Shown: in pieces, positions 43,781 to 51,863 of the stretch
Position numbering within the stretch: position 1 is the first letter of the stretch
How the letters are laid out: each line of letters starts with the position of its first letter
Assembly: GCA_016716635.1 (NCBI GenBank)
Contig: JADJVZ010000011.1
Span: 248,001 to 312,000, forward strand
DNA from: Micropruina sp.
Lineage (GTDB): Bacteria; Actinomycetota; Actinomycetes; Propionibacteriales; Propionibacteriaceae
Reading direction: 5' to 3'
DNA: 64,000 bases
Notes under the pieces: generated by a model
Told to the model about the DNA's origin: nothing
The model's input: the letters and a program-made list of their open reading frames with translations, nothing else
The model's database searches: none
Position numbers and translations under genes: made by a program

Positions 43781-43880
43781 GGTAGGCGCAGGAACGGCAG
43801 GGTAGGCGCAGGAACGGCAGGGTAGGCGCAGGAGCGGCAGGATGGGCGCGGCAACGGGAGGTATGCGCGGGAACGGCAGG
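43781..43880 (+). repeat. 20-bp tandem repeat, five units
   Basis: The unit GGTAGGCGCAGGAACGGCAG occurs exactly at 43781 and 43801, with one change at 43821. More degenerate copies lie at 43841 and 43861. Confidence 0.9.
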
Positions 43881-43926
43881 TGGGTAAACCCCCACGGGCC
43901 TGGTAGGGGGAGCAGGTACCGGGTCC

Positions 43927-44568
43927 TTAGTCGGACCCGATCCTGCGGGTGAAGGTGAAGTGGGTGACGCCAGTGGGGGAGGAGACCGCCTCGATCGTGA
44001 ACTGCTCCTCAACGCCCTCCAGCCCGTCCCAGAGCCGCACCCCACGTCCGAGGACGATCGGCACCTGAACCAGATGCATGTGGTCGACGAGGCCGGCCGC
44101 GAGGAACTCCCGGACGACCGTCGGCCCGCCGCCGATGCGGACGTCCTGGCCGTCGGCGGCGTCCCGCGCCAACGCCAGGGCATCGGCGGGGGCCGCGTCG
44201 AGGAAGTGGAAGGTCGTGCCCCCCTCCATGGCGAGCGACGGACGCGGGTGGTGCGTGAGCACAAAGGTGGGGGTGTGGAACGGTGGGTTCGGACCCCACC
44301 AGCCGTTCCACTCGGGGTTGTCCTGCCAGCCAGGCGGCCCGAACTTGTGGGCGCCCATGATCTCGGCGCCGATGCCGATGCTGTGTTGCTCGGCGAAGGC
44401 GTTGTCGATCCCGACGGTCCCGTGCGTGGCGTCCCAGAACCTGGTGGCCATCATCCACCGGTGCAGGCGCTGGCCGGCGTGACCAAACGGCGCTTCCAGG
44501 GACTGCGGCTCGCCGGTGGCGAAGCCGTCTAACGAGATGGCCAGGTTATGAATCCTGGTGAGTGACAT
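43927..44568 (-). CDS. Dihydrofolate reductase-family protein (RibD C-terminal-like)
   Basis: This 213-residue protein starts MSLTRIHNLAISLDGFATG, a common opening of the RibD_C/DHFR-like family. GAEIMGAHKFGP and DVRIGGGPTVVREFLAAGLVDHMHL are conserved NADPH-binding features. It is not the housekeeping FolA. Members are reductases of unknown substrate. ATG 44568 follows GAGGAGA. It lies next to the qcrB terminator. Confidence 0.82.
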   Translation of the reverse strand: MSLTRIHNLAISLDGFATGEPQSLEAPFGHAGQRLHRWMMATRFWDATHGTVGIDNAFAEQHSIGIGAEIMGAHKFGPPGWQDNPEWNGWWGPNPPFHTPTFVLTHHPRPSLAMEGGTTFHFLDAAPADALALARDAADGQDVRIGGGPTVVREFLAAGLVDHMHLVQVPIVLGRGVRLWDGLEGVEEQFTIEAVSSPTGVTHFTFTRRIGSD

Positions 44569-44605
44569 GGCTCTCCTCGGTGGTGGCTGACCCCTGAAAC
44601 AGAAG

Positions 44606-44628
44606 GGCCGCCGGGGTTACCGGCGGCC
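44606..44628. terminator. Terminator of the ctaE-qcrCAB operon
   Basis: GGCCGCCGG at 44606-44614 pairs with CCGGCGGCC at 44620-44628 around a GGTTA loop, 25 bp past the qcrB stop on the minus strand. Confidence 0.82.
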
Positions 44629-44652
44629 AATCTGAGGCTGTGGTGCGCGAGA

Positions 44653-46323
44653 TCACTTCTCGGCGGGGACGGGTTCGTCGTGGTGGTCGTGCAACTCGTC
44701 CGCGCTGACTTTGACCACCGTGGTGCCCATGAACCAACCGGACAGGCGCGCCCGTCGCTTGGAGACCCCTGCGCCGGCGACGGGGATTCCGTGGCCGTCG
44801 GTGGCCGGAGTGGCCTCCAGGGGTGCCAACTGCTCGTGTTGGGTGAGCGTGAAGAGCTCGTCCTCGGTGAGCGGCTCGTGCGCCTCGGAGTAGCCACCGC
44901 CCGGTGCCCGCACGATCACGCCCGATTCGCTGCCGTGCAGGACGCGCTCGTTGTCCGCGTGCTGCAGTGCGAGGCACACGCGCCTGGTGATGAAGAAGGC
45001 GATCACCGGTCCCACGAACACGGCCACGCGCATGAAGTACGTGACGTCATTCAGCGAGACGTGGAACTGCGTCGCCAAGATGTCGTTGCCGCCAGCGAGC
45101 CAGAACAGTGCGTAGCACGTCATGCCGGCCACACCCAGCGAGGTGCGAATCGGCGCGTTGCGGGGACGATCGAGCAGATGATGTTCGGCCTTGTCGCCGG
45201 TCAGCCAGGACTCAACGAAGGGCCAGGCGCCTAGGACGGTGAAGAGCAGGCCCATCAGCACGACGGCCGGCAGGAACACGTTCCACGACCACGTGGTCGA
45301 TCCCAGGTGCCATTCGATCGGGGCCATGATGCGGACGGCACCCTCGACCCAGCCCATGTACCAGTCGGGCTGGCTGCCCGCCGTGACCTGCGAGGGGTTG
45401 TACGGACCGAAGTTCCACACCGGGTTGATCTGCATCGTGGCGCCCATGAGCGTCGTCACGCCAGCCACGATGAAGAAGAAGCCGCCGGCCTTGGCCATGT
45501 AGACCGGGAACAGCGGGTAGCCGACCACGTTGGTCTCCTTGCGGCCCGGGCCGGGGAACTGCGTGTGCTTGTGGTAGACGATCAGCGCCATGTGGGCACC
45601 CACCAGGCCCAGGATCAGTCCCGGCACCAGCAGCACGTGCGCGATGAAGAGGCGAGGGATGATGAGCGTCCCGGGGAACTCGCCGCCGAAGACCAAGAAT
45701 TCCAGCCAGGTGCCCACGATCGGAATGGAGCGCACGAGGCCGTCCACGAAGCGGAGGCCGGTGCCTGACAGCAGATCGTCCGGCAGGGAGTAGCCGGCGA
45801 AGCCCTCGATCAACGCGATCGAGAACATGCCGACGCCCAGCAGCCAGTTGAGTTCACGCGGCTTGCGGAACGCGCCTGTGAAGAACACCCGCAGCATGTG
45901 GATGGTGGCGGAGGCGACGAAGAGCATGGCCGCCCAGTGGTGGACCTGGCGCACGAGGAGCCCGCCGCGGACGTCGAAGGAGATGGCCAGGGTCGAGGCG
46001 TAGGCCTCAGACATCGGCAAACCCTTGAGGAGCTGATAGGAACCGGCGTACTCGACCTCGCCCATCGACGGCTTGAACCACAGCGACAAAAAGATGCCGG
46101 TGAGCAGCAAGATGATGAACGAGTAGAGCGCGATTTCGCCCAGCAGGAAGGACCAGTGGTCGGGGAAGATCTTGCGCAGACCGCCCTTGGCGACTTTGCC
46201 CAGACCAGTGCGTTCGTCCACCCAATTGCCGACCTCGGCGAGGCGTCCGGGGGTGGGTTCGGCATCGGGGCGGGTTGTTTCGAGAACGGGCGCGCTGTCG
46301 GCGAGGCCAGCTGGCTTAGCCAT
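44653..46323 (-). CDS. qcrB: Cytochrome bc1 complex, cytochrome b subunit
   Basis: QcrB is the menaquinol-oxidising membrane core of the bcc complex, 556 residues. VRQVHHWAAMLFVASATIHMLRV carries two heme-ligand histidines, and FIAHVLLVPG with GAHMALIVYHKH the other pair. WYMGWVEGAVRI and PIEWHLGS lie near the quinol site. About eight main helices plus a long hydrophilic C-terminal tail are typical of actinobacteria. ATG 46323 overlaps the qcrA stop (TAATG). Confidence 0.96.
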   Translation of the reverse strand: MAKPAGLADSAPVLETTRPDAEPTPGRLAEVGNWVDERTGLGKVAKGGLRKIFPDHWSFLLGEIALYSFIILLLTGIFLSLWFKPSMGEVEYAGSYQLLKGLPMSEAYASTLAISFDVRGGLLVRQVHHWAAMLFVASATIHMLRVFFTGAFRKPRELNWLLGVGMFSIALIEGFAGYSLPDDLLSGTGLRFVDGLVRSIPIVGTWLEFLVFGGEFPGTLIIPRLFIAHVLLVPGLILGLVGAHMALIVYHKHTQFPGPGRKETNVVGYPLFPVYMAKAGGFFFIVAGVTTLMGATMQINPVWNFGPYNPSQVTAGSQPDWYMGWVEGAVRIMAPIEWHLGSTTWSWNVFLPAVVLMGLLFTVLGAWPFVESWLTGDKAEHHLLDRPRNAPIRTSLGVAGMTCYALFWLAGGNDILATQFHVSLNDVTYFMRVAVFVGPVIAFFITRRVCLALQHADNERVLHGSESGVIVRAPGGGYSEAHEPLTEDELFTLTQHEQLAPLEATPATDGHGIPVAGAGVSKRRARLSGWFMGTTVVKVSADELHDHHDEPVPAEK

Positions 46324-47387
46324 TACTTGTCTCCGTCCTGGTAGTCCTTGGTCGAGTCACGCTCGAAGTAGCTCGGACCCACCGGCACGGTGAAGTCGCT
46401 GCGGGCCACCAGGTAGCCCTCGGAGTCGACCGCGATGGGCAACTGGGGCAGAGAGCGCGCAGCCGGCCCGAAGACGACGACGCCGGAGTTGCCGAGGTCG
46501 AAGGTTGACTGGTGGCACGGGCACAACAGGTGGTGCGTGGTCTGTTCCCAGAGGCTGATCGGGCACCCGACGTGGGTGCAGATCTTGGAGTAGCTGAGCA
46601 CGCCGCCGACCTGCCAGTCCTTGCGGGAATCCGGGATCTTGATCGTGTCGGGGTCCATCTTCACGACGATGATCGCCGCCTTGGCGCGGGCGACCTGCTG
46701 ATCGGCGCCGGCGAGATCGAACAAGGTGGCCGGTTCGGCGTTCACGAGCTGACCAACCTCGAGGTCACCGGGCTTGATCGGCAACTTGTTGATGTCGTTC
46801 ACCAAGCGGACGCCGGGCGCCCAGATGGTCTTCTCCAGCGTCTTCTTGCGGGTGGCGTCCGTGGGCCAAGGGCCAAGGTCGGCAAGGCTGACCACGACGG
46901 GAACGGCCAGAATGCCGACGCCGCCCAGCGCCGCCGACAGCAGCAACGGACGGCGCTTCACGCCGGAATCCGCGACGCCTGCGGCGAACTTCTTGGACAA
47001 GACTTCGCGGTCCGCGGGGCTGGTCGCCAAGGTGTGGCGCTCTTCGGCCACCTCCTCGTCGTTCATGATGTAGCGGGCCCACTCGACGGCGCCGATGCCG
47101 ATCAGCAAGATCGCGAGACCAAGCGTCACGCCGAGCAGCAGATGCTGCAGCAAGAAGCGGGTGCCGAGAACCTCGACCCAGGCCGTCTTGTCCATGGCGA
47201 AGTAGACCACCACAAACGCGATGGCCAGCACCGGCACGAGCGCGAACTTGAACAGGATCGACCGGTAGACGCGGTTACCAGCCGCCGGATCGGCGTCCGT
47301 GAAGCGCTCGACGTGTTCGCCGAGTCCCGGGTCGGGGATAGCGGCCGTCGTCGCCTGCGACGCAGGGATCAAAGTGTCGTGACTCAT
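46323..47387 (-). CDS. qcrA: Cytochrome bc1 complex, Rieske iron-sulfur subunit
   Basis: This Rieske protein of 354 residues has three N-terminal membrane helices, the actinobacterial form. The 2Fe-2S motifs are CTHVGCPISLWEQ and LLCPCHQSTFDL. It takes electrons from menaquinol to cytochrome cc. ATG 47387 overlaps the qcrC stop (ATGA). The upstream in-frame M at 47417 lies inside qcrC. Confidence 0.96.
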   Translation of the reverse strand: MSHDTLIPASQATTAAIPDPGLGEHVERFTDADPAAGNRVYRSILFKFALVPVLAIAFVVVYFAMDKTAWVEVLGTRFLLQHLLLGVTLGLAILLIGIGAVEWARYIMNDEEVAEERHTLATSPADREVLSKKFAAGVADSGVKRRPLLLSAALGGVGILAVPVVVSLADLGPWPTDATRKKTLEKTIWAPGVRLVNDINKLPIKPGDLEVGQLVNAEPATLFDLAGADQQVARAKAAIIVVKMDPDTIKIPDSRKDWQVGGVLSYSKICTHVGCPISLWEQTTHHLLCPCHQSTFDLGNSGVVVFGPAARSLPQLPIAVDSEGYLVARSDFTVPVGPSYFERDSTKDYQDGDK

Positions 47388-48175
47388 CGGGCGCGGGCTC
47401 CTCGTGCGGCAATCCAAACGGCGAACAGGGTGAGGGCTCCGATGCCAATGACCCAGGCGAAGAATCCTTCAGCCACCGGGCCGACCCCACCGAACGTCAG
47501 GCCACCGGCGGGCTGGGCGTGCAGTTCCTGAAGGTAACCGGCGATCGAACGGACGTCGGTGTCGGGCATGGTGGACTCGTTGAAGATCGGCATCTGGTTC
47601 GGGCCGACCCGCATGGCTTCGTAAATGTGCTTGGCGGAGGCGTCCAACAGGGACGGTGCTACCGCGCCGTTCGGCAACGCGCCGCCGCTGCCTTGGTAGT
47701 TGTGGCATGCCGAGCAGTTCGTCCGGAACAACTCGCCGCCGCGCGCGAGCTGCTCTTCGGTGAGCCCGGCCGGATCGTACTGGGCCTTGGTGGGCACTGC
47801 CGGGCCCGTGGCGAGCGAGGCCACGTAAGCGGCGAGCGCGTCGGTCTCGGTCTGGGTGAACAGGTTCACCTTGGGGGCGGACTGGATCGCAGGCCCAGCC
47901 TTGGGCATGCGTCCGGTGGAGACCTCGAAGTCGACCGCCAGGGCGCCCACGTCGGTGATCGCGGGGCCGGCGCTCGTGCCTTCGCCGCCGAGCCCATGGC
48001 ACGACGCGCAGGACTGAGTGAACAGACCCTTGCCGGTGGCGACCAGGGACGTATCCGCGCTGGACTGCTGCGGCGGCGCCGCGAGTGAGTACAAAGTGCC
48101 GGTGACGAGGAGGGCCAGCAGCATGAGCAGCGGACGGACCGCCTTATGCCGCCTCCGTGAGGTCAGGGAACGCAT
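47384..48175 (-). CDS. qcrC: Cytochrome bc1 complex, diheme cytochrome c subunit
   Basis: QcrC is the fused diheme cytochrome cc that replaces soluble cytochrome c in actinobacteria. The 263 residues have an N-terminal signal anchor, heme sites CASCHG near residue 56 and CSACHN near 157, and a C-terminal membrane helix. ATG 48175 fits the signal sequence MRSLTSRRRHKAVRPLLMLLA. It is 23 bp after the ctaE stop. Confidence 0.95.
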   Translation of the reverse strand: MRSLTSRRRHKAVRPLLMLLALLVTGTLYSLAAPPQQSSADTSLVATGKGLFTQSCASCHGLGGEGTSAGPAITDVGALAVDFEVSTGRMPKAGPAIQSAPKVNLFTQTETDALAAYVASLATGPAVPTKAQYDPAGLTEEQLARGGELFRTNCSACHNYQGSGGALPNGAVAPSLLDASAKHIYEAMRVGPNQMPIFNESTMPDTDVRSIAGYLQELHAQPAGGLTFGGVGPVAEGFFAWVIGIGALTLFAVWIAARGARAR

Positions 48176-48198
48176 TGGTTCGAACTCCTTGGTGCGGC

Positions 48199-48930
48199 TC
48201 AACGGAGCAGGTAGATGACGGTGAACAGGATGATCCACACGATGTCGACGAAGTGCCAGTAGTACGACGTCACGATGGCGTGGACCTGCTGTTCGTGCGT
48301 AAAGCGGCGAGTGAGGTACGTGCGCGCCAGCATGAACAAGAAGGCGATGAGCCCGCCGAGCACGTGGAGGCCGTGGATGCCGGTGGCGAGGAAGAAGGCC
48401 GACGAGTAGGCGTTCGTGGTGAGCGTGAAGCCCTCGTTGATCAGGTTCGCGTACTCGTACGCCTGGCCGCCGAGGAAGACCGCGCCCATGAGGAAGGTGA
48501 GGATGTACCACTCACGCATGCCCCACTTGCGGAAGTCGAGGAGCGAACCGGTGCGGTTCAACTGCCCGTGCTCGGCCCGCCACACGCCGGTCTGGCAGGT
48601 CACGGAACTCAGCACCAGGATGATCGTGTTGATCAACGAGAACCACGGCAGTGTCCAGCTGAATGGCCCGACGGTTAGGAAATGCGAGGACCCCCACTCC
48701 CACATCGTCTGCGTTCCCGCCGGCGCCAGCGCCGTGGTCACGTTCTTCAGATGGAAGTAGGCCGCGAAGAGGGCCGCGAAAAACATGAGCTCGGAGGCCA
48801 ACCACACAATGGTGCCCACCGAGACCATGTCGGCCCGGCCTTTTACTCCGCCTGTTCGGACGGCTGCCACGTGATGGGCTGCCCCGATCGGCTTGTCGGC
48901 CACTGCGCCTGCTGTTGATGAACTCGCCAC
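48199..48930 (-). CDS. ctaE: Cytochrome c oxidase subunit III
   Basis: This five-helix oxidase subunit is 243 residues. MVSVGTIVWLASELMFFAALFAAYF and IHGLHVLGGLIAF with YYWHFVDIVWI are typical. As in most actinobacteria it is transcribed with qcrCAB, not with ctaCD. GTG 48930 follows CATAAT (48942-48937) by six bases, a clear leaderless start; the longer ORF to 49065 would begin upstream of the promoter. Confidence 0.95.
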   Translation of the reverse strand: MASSSTAGAVADKPIGAAHHVAAVRTGGVKGRADMVSVGTIVWLASELMFFAALFAAYFHLKNVTTALAPAGTQTMWEWGSSHFLTVGPFSWTLPWFSLINTIILVLSSVTCQTGVWRAEHGQLNRTGSLLDFRKWGMREWYILTFLMGAVFLGGQAYEYANLINEGFTLTTNAYSSAFFLATGIHGLHVLGGLIAFLFMLARTYLTRRFTHEQQVHAIVTSYYWHFVDIVWIILFTVIYLLR

Positions 48931-49097
48931 TTCAGCATTATGGATTGTCAGACCCCTAAAGGTCACCCCGACGGGGCTTACCGGTTGAAGATTGAGATAC
49001 TTCGCGTCCCAGCGGAGGCTGGAGTGTTCCAAAGCCGCCCTCCGGAGCGGGGTACGATGCAACAAGCCAGGTGGCCACGAGCCTTGGAGGAGCGGAA

Positions 49098-49505
49098 ATG
49101 AGCAACGCGACGGCGCGTGTCCTGCTGTATTCGGACGACCGGACGGTGCGCCAGCAGGTGCGCCTAGCCCTCGGGTCGCGCGTTTCGGCAGATACCGACG
49201 AGCTTGAGGTGTTTGACGTCGCCACCGAGCCGGGGGTTTTCACCGCCGTGCGCGAAGGTGGCATCGACCTGATCATCCTGGACGCGGAGGCAACTCCCGC
49301 CGGAGGCATGGGTGTCTGCCGGGGCCTGAAGGACGAAATCGCCGACTGTCCGCCCATCGTGCTGCTCGTCGCGCGCGTTGCGGACGCCTGGTTGGCGTCG
49401 TGGTGTCGCGCCGAGGCCGTCTGCGCCTACCCGGTCGATCCGGAGCGCCTTCCCGCCGCCGTCGCCGATCTGCTGCGCGCGAAGGTGGCCGGGGCCGCCT
49501 CGTGA
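49098..49505 (+). CDS. Degenerate response-regulator receiver-like protein
   Basis: This 135-residue protein has the receiver fold only. ARVLLYSDDRTVRQQVRLAL supplies the acidic pair and DLIILDAEATPAGGMGV the phospho-acceptor Asp. The usual late lysine is replaced around AYPVDPERL. A strong GGAGGAG precedes ATG 49098. It overlaps trpD by GTGA. I recall similar receivers upstream of trpD in other actinobacteria. It could sense something for tryptophan synthesis. Confidence 0.75.
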   Translation: MSNATARVLLYSDDRTVRQQVRLALGSRVSADTDELEVFDVATEPGVFTAVREGGIDLIILDAEATPAGGMGVCRGLKDEIADCPPIVLLVARVADAWLASWCRAEAVCAYPVDPERLPAAVADLLRAKVAGAAS

Positions 49506-50545
49506 CGTTCCAGTGGCCGGACATCCTCACGGGGCTGGTCCAGCGTCGCGATCTCACCAGCGAGCAGGCCGCGTGGGCGATGGGGGAGATCCTCAGCGGA
49601 AACGCCACCCCCATCCAGATCGCCGGGTTCGCGGTCGCCCTTCGCAGTAAAGGCGAAAGCGTCGAGGAACTCGCCGGGCTGTCGCAGGGGATGCTGCAGC
49701 ACGCGACCCCGATCAACCTTGATCGCGAGTCGGTGGACGTGGTGGGTTCGGGCGGCGATCGCTCCCACACCGTCAATGTCTCCACCATGGCAGGCATCGT
49801 GGCCGCGGCTGCGGGCGCGCGCGTGGTTAAGCACGGCAATCGCGCAGCATCCTCCGCGTGCGGCACCGCCGACTGTTTGGAGGCGCTCGGGGTGGCGCTC
49901 ACCGTCCCGCCCGCCAAGCAGGGGGCGATCCTCGACCAGTGCGGGATCGTCTTCCTCTTCGCGGCCGCCTACCATCCGGCCCTGCGCCATGCCGCGCCAG
50001 CGCGCAGCGGGCTCGGGATTGCGACAACTTTCAACTTCCTCGGCCCCCTCGCCAACCCGGCCCGGCCCCGCGCCCAGGCGGTCGGGGTCGCGGACGCGCG
50101 TATGGCGGCCCTTATGGCCGATGTCATGGCCGCCCGCGGGGATCGCGGCTTGGTCTTCCGCGGCACCGATGGCCTGGACGAACTCACCACGACCACCACC
50201 TCGGACGTGTGGGTGATCGGCGACGGACGCGTGACGCGCGACACCCTCGATCCGCGCGAATTGGGTCTTGTGCCCGCAGCGCCAGCCGATCTCGTGGGCG
50301 GCGATCCGGCCCACAACGCCGGCGTCGTGCGGCAGGTCATGGGTGGGGCGACCGGGCCGGTGCGGGACATCGTGCTGCTGAACGCAGCCGCCACCCTCCT
50401 GGCTTACGCCGGACCGCGGCATGACGTGCCCGTCGCTGAGCAATTGCGCCCCCAGCTCGTGACCGCCGCGGCGGCCATCGACTCCGGCGCGGCTCTCGCA
50501 CTCGTGGACCGTTGGGCCGCTGCCACCCAGGCCGCGCTCGCCTGA
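49502..50545 (+). CDS. trpD: Anthranilate phosphoribosyltransferase
   Basis: TrpD joins anthranilate and PRPP in tryptophan synthesis. The 347 residues have VGSGGDRSHTVNVST near residue 80 (usually GTGGD), KHGNRAASSACGTADCLEALG near 107 and FLGPLANPARP near 180, the PRPP and Mg sites. GTG 49502 overlaps the receiver-protein stop. No other trp gene is nearby. aroG at 60.5 kb feeds the same pathway. Confidence 0.94.
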   Translation: MTFQWPDILTGLVQRRDLTSEQAAWAMGEILSGNATPIQIAGFAVALRSKGESVEELAGLSQGMLQHATPINLDRESVDVVGSGGDRSHTVNVSTMAGIVAAAAGARVVKHGNRAASSACGTADCLEALGVALTVPPAKQGAILDQCGIVFLFAAAYHPALRHAAPARSGLGIATTFNFLGPLANPARPRAQAVGVADARMAALMADVMAARGDRGLVFRGTDGLDELTTTTTSDVWVIGDGRVTRDTLDPRELGLVPAAPADLVGGDPAHNAGVVRQVMGGATGPVRDIVLLNAAATLLAYAGPRHDVPVAEQLRPQLVTAAAAIDSGAALALVDRWAAATQAALA

Positions 50546-50564
50546 GATCTGTAGAGCCTTACGC

Positions 50565-51221
50565 TCAGGCTGCGTTGAGGGCGACCGCCACGAAGGTTCC
50601 TACGATCAGCCCCGGGCCGTAGGCGAAGGCGCCGTCGCGGCGTTTCCAAAGAGCGACGGCGATCCCCCAGACCAGAGCGGTGAGCGTTCCGGCGAAGACC
50701 GCCCACATCGTCAATTGCCAGCTCACCGCCCCCGTGACCCCGCCGATCATGAAGGCCAGTCGCACATCGCCGAAACCCAGCTTGCCGCCACCGACCCACC
50801 ACACCGCCGCGAAGAAGCCGCCCGCCGCGAGAGAGCAGACGGCGGCGGTGACAAGAGGGGTCGGAGTGCCCATCCACCAAGCGGACACCGCCACGCCGAG
50901 CGCCGTGAGTGCCCAACCCCACCAGCACAGCACGCGCGGCAAGTAGGTCGTCCGTGCATCAATAGCGCCGAGGAGCGTCCCCAAGCTGGCCATGGCGCCC
51001 CAGGCTGGCCAGAGGGAAAGAGGTAGCCGCCAACTGACGATGCCGCCCGCCACGAGGCAGCACGCACCGACGCCCAGGGTGAAGCGGACAGTGGCCAAGC
51101 TGGCATACGGACGCTTGTCGGGATCGTCGGCGGGTTCCGACAAGGCGCGCAGGATGGTGGGCGTCGCCAGCGTCAGCAGGGCGGCTACCGCCGCCCACGC
51201 CAGCGCAGTGAGCCACTCCAT
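50565..51221 (-). CDS. Prepilin peptidase-like protein (A24 family)
   Basis: This 218-residue membrane protein has several helices. GAIDARTTYLP near residue 79 and GGGKLGFGDVRLAFMIGG near 150 supply the two aspartates of A24 aspartic proteases. The N-terminal methylase domain is absent, as in TadV-like enzymes. ATG 51221 follows TAGCCT by seven bases. ATG 51242 would instead overlap the HTH gene stop (ATGA). No pilin gene is visible in the window. Confidence 0.8.
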   Translation of the reverse strand: MEWLTALAWAAVAALLTLATPTILRALSEPADDPDKRPYASLATVRFTLGVGACCLVAGGIVSWRLPLSLWPAWGAMASLGTLLGAIDARTTYLPRVLCWWGWALTALGVAVSAWWMGTPTPLVTAAVCSLAAGGFFAAVWWVGGGKLGFGDVRLAFMIGGVTGAVSWQLTMWAVFAGTLTALVWGIAVALWKRRDGAFAYGPGLIVGTFVAVALNAA

Positions 51222-51238
51222 GGATCGAAGGCTAGGGC

Positions 51239-51685
51239 TCATGCCGCCTCGCGGGTCGCCCTGGCCACCCAACGAGCCTCCGCGGCGCCCACCAGGGCGG
51301 CCGTCAGCTCGGTGCAGGAGCCCGAGCGGGCGGAGCCAAGGGCTACCAGTTGGCCAGCTGTCATCCGGCAAAACGTCGCCAAGGAGGTGGCAGGGGCTCC
51401 TTGGGCTAGGAGGGCGCGGACCTTGGCGGTGACGTCTGTGGCGTCCACCACCCGATGCCGCAGGTCGCGTAGTTCGGCGGGTGTCACGCCGAGCAGTTTC
51501 GAGGCGCAATGGGGGGCCAGGCGCAGGACGGTTCGTCCGCCGCGCCCGTGAAGGAGATGGTCGACGAGAACGGTCGACACTCCCGCCCGTGACGCCACCA
51601 CCTCCCACGGCAGATCGGCGCTCGCGCACAGGTGGCGCACGTGCGCACGAAACGGGGCCGCATCGACCCAGGCGACAGTCTTCAT
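51239..51685 (-). CDS. Actinobacterial HTH-like protein, 148 aa
   Basis: The product starts MKTVAWVDAAPFRAHVRHLCASADLPWEVVASRAGVSTVLVDHLLHGR, a helix-turn-helix of XRE type, followed by LAPHCASKLLGVTPAELRDL. I recall similar actinobacterial proteins of unknown role. GGAGGT precedes ATG 51685. It stands just before the A24 peptidase gene, whose alternative start overlaps the stop here. It could regulate pilus-like genes; that is inference. Confidence 0.7.
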   Translation of the reverse strand: MKTVAWVDAAPFRAHVRHLCASADLPWEVVASRAGVSTVLVDHLLHGRGGRTVLRLAPHCASKLLGVTPAELRDLRHRVVDATDVTAKVRALLAQGAPATSLATFCRMTAGQLVALGSARSGSCTELTAALVGAAEARWVARATREAA

Positions 51686-51807
51686 TGGTACCTCCAGCAG
51701 GTTTTGCCCAACAAAGCCCTTTGAGGGAGACGTTTTGTGAGTCCGCCGTCGAAACTTCTTCGAAAGTTTCTCCGCCCGGTTGCCCAGCGGGGGCACCGGG
51801 CGCACCA

Positions 51808-51848
51808 AAGGGGTGGCGGCAGGCCCTGTTGGGCTGCCCCCACCCCTT
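51808..51848. terminator. Terminator-like stem between the repeat protein and the HTH protein
   Basis: AAGGGGTGG at 51808-51816 pairs with CCACCCCTT at 51840-51848, with further pairing inside. It lies 16 bp past the stop of the repeat-rich protein on the minus strand. Confidence 0.7.
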
Positions 51849-51863
51849 CGGTGAGCGAGTGTG

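Larger units (their letters stand above)
43616..43926. other. Gene-free gap filled by inverted and tandem repeats
   Basis: The space between the PfpI-family gene and the convergent reductase gene holds no gene. A CAGGGC/GCCCTG hairpin sits at 43669-43684. Several CTTCCCTGCC motifs are followed by a 22-bp palindrome and then by GGCAGGGTAGG-type tandem repeats on the right. Confidence 0.85.
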
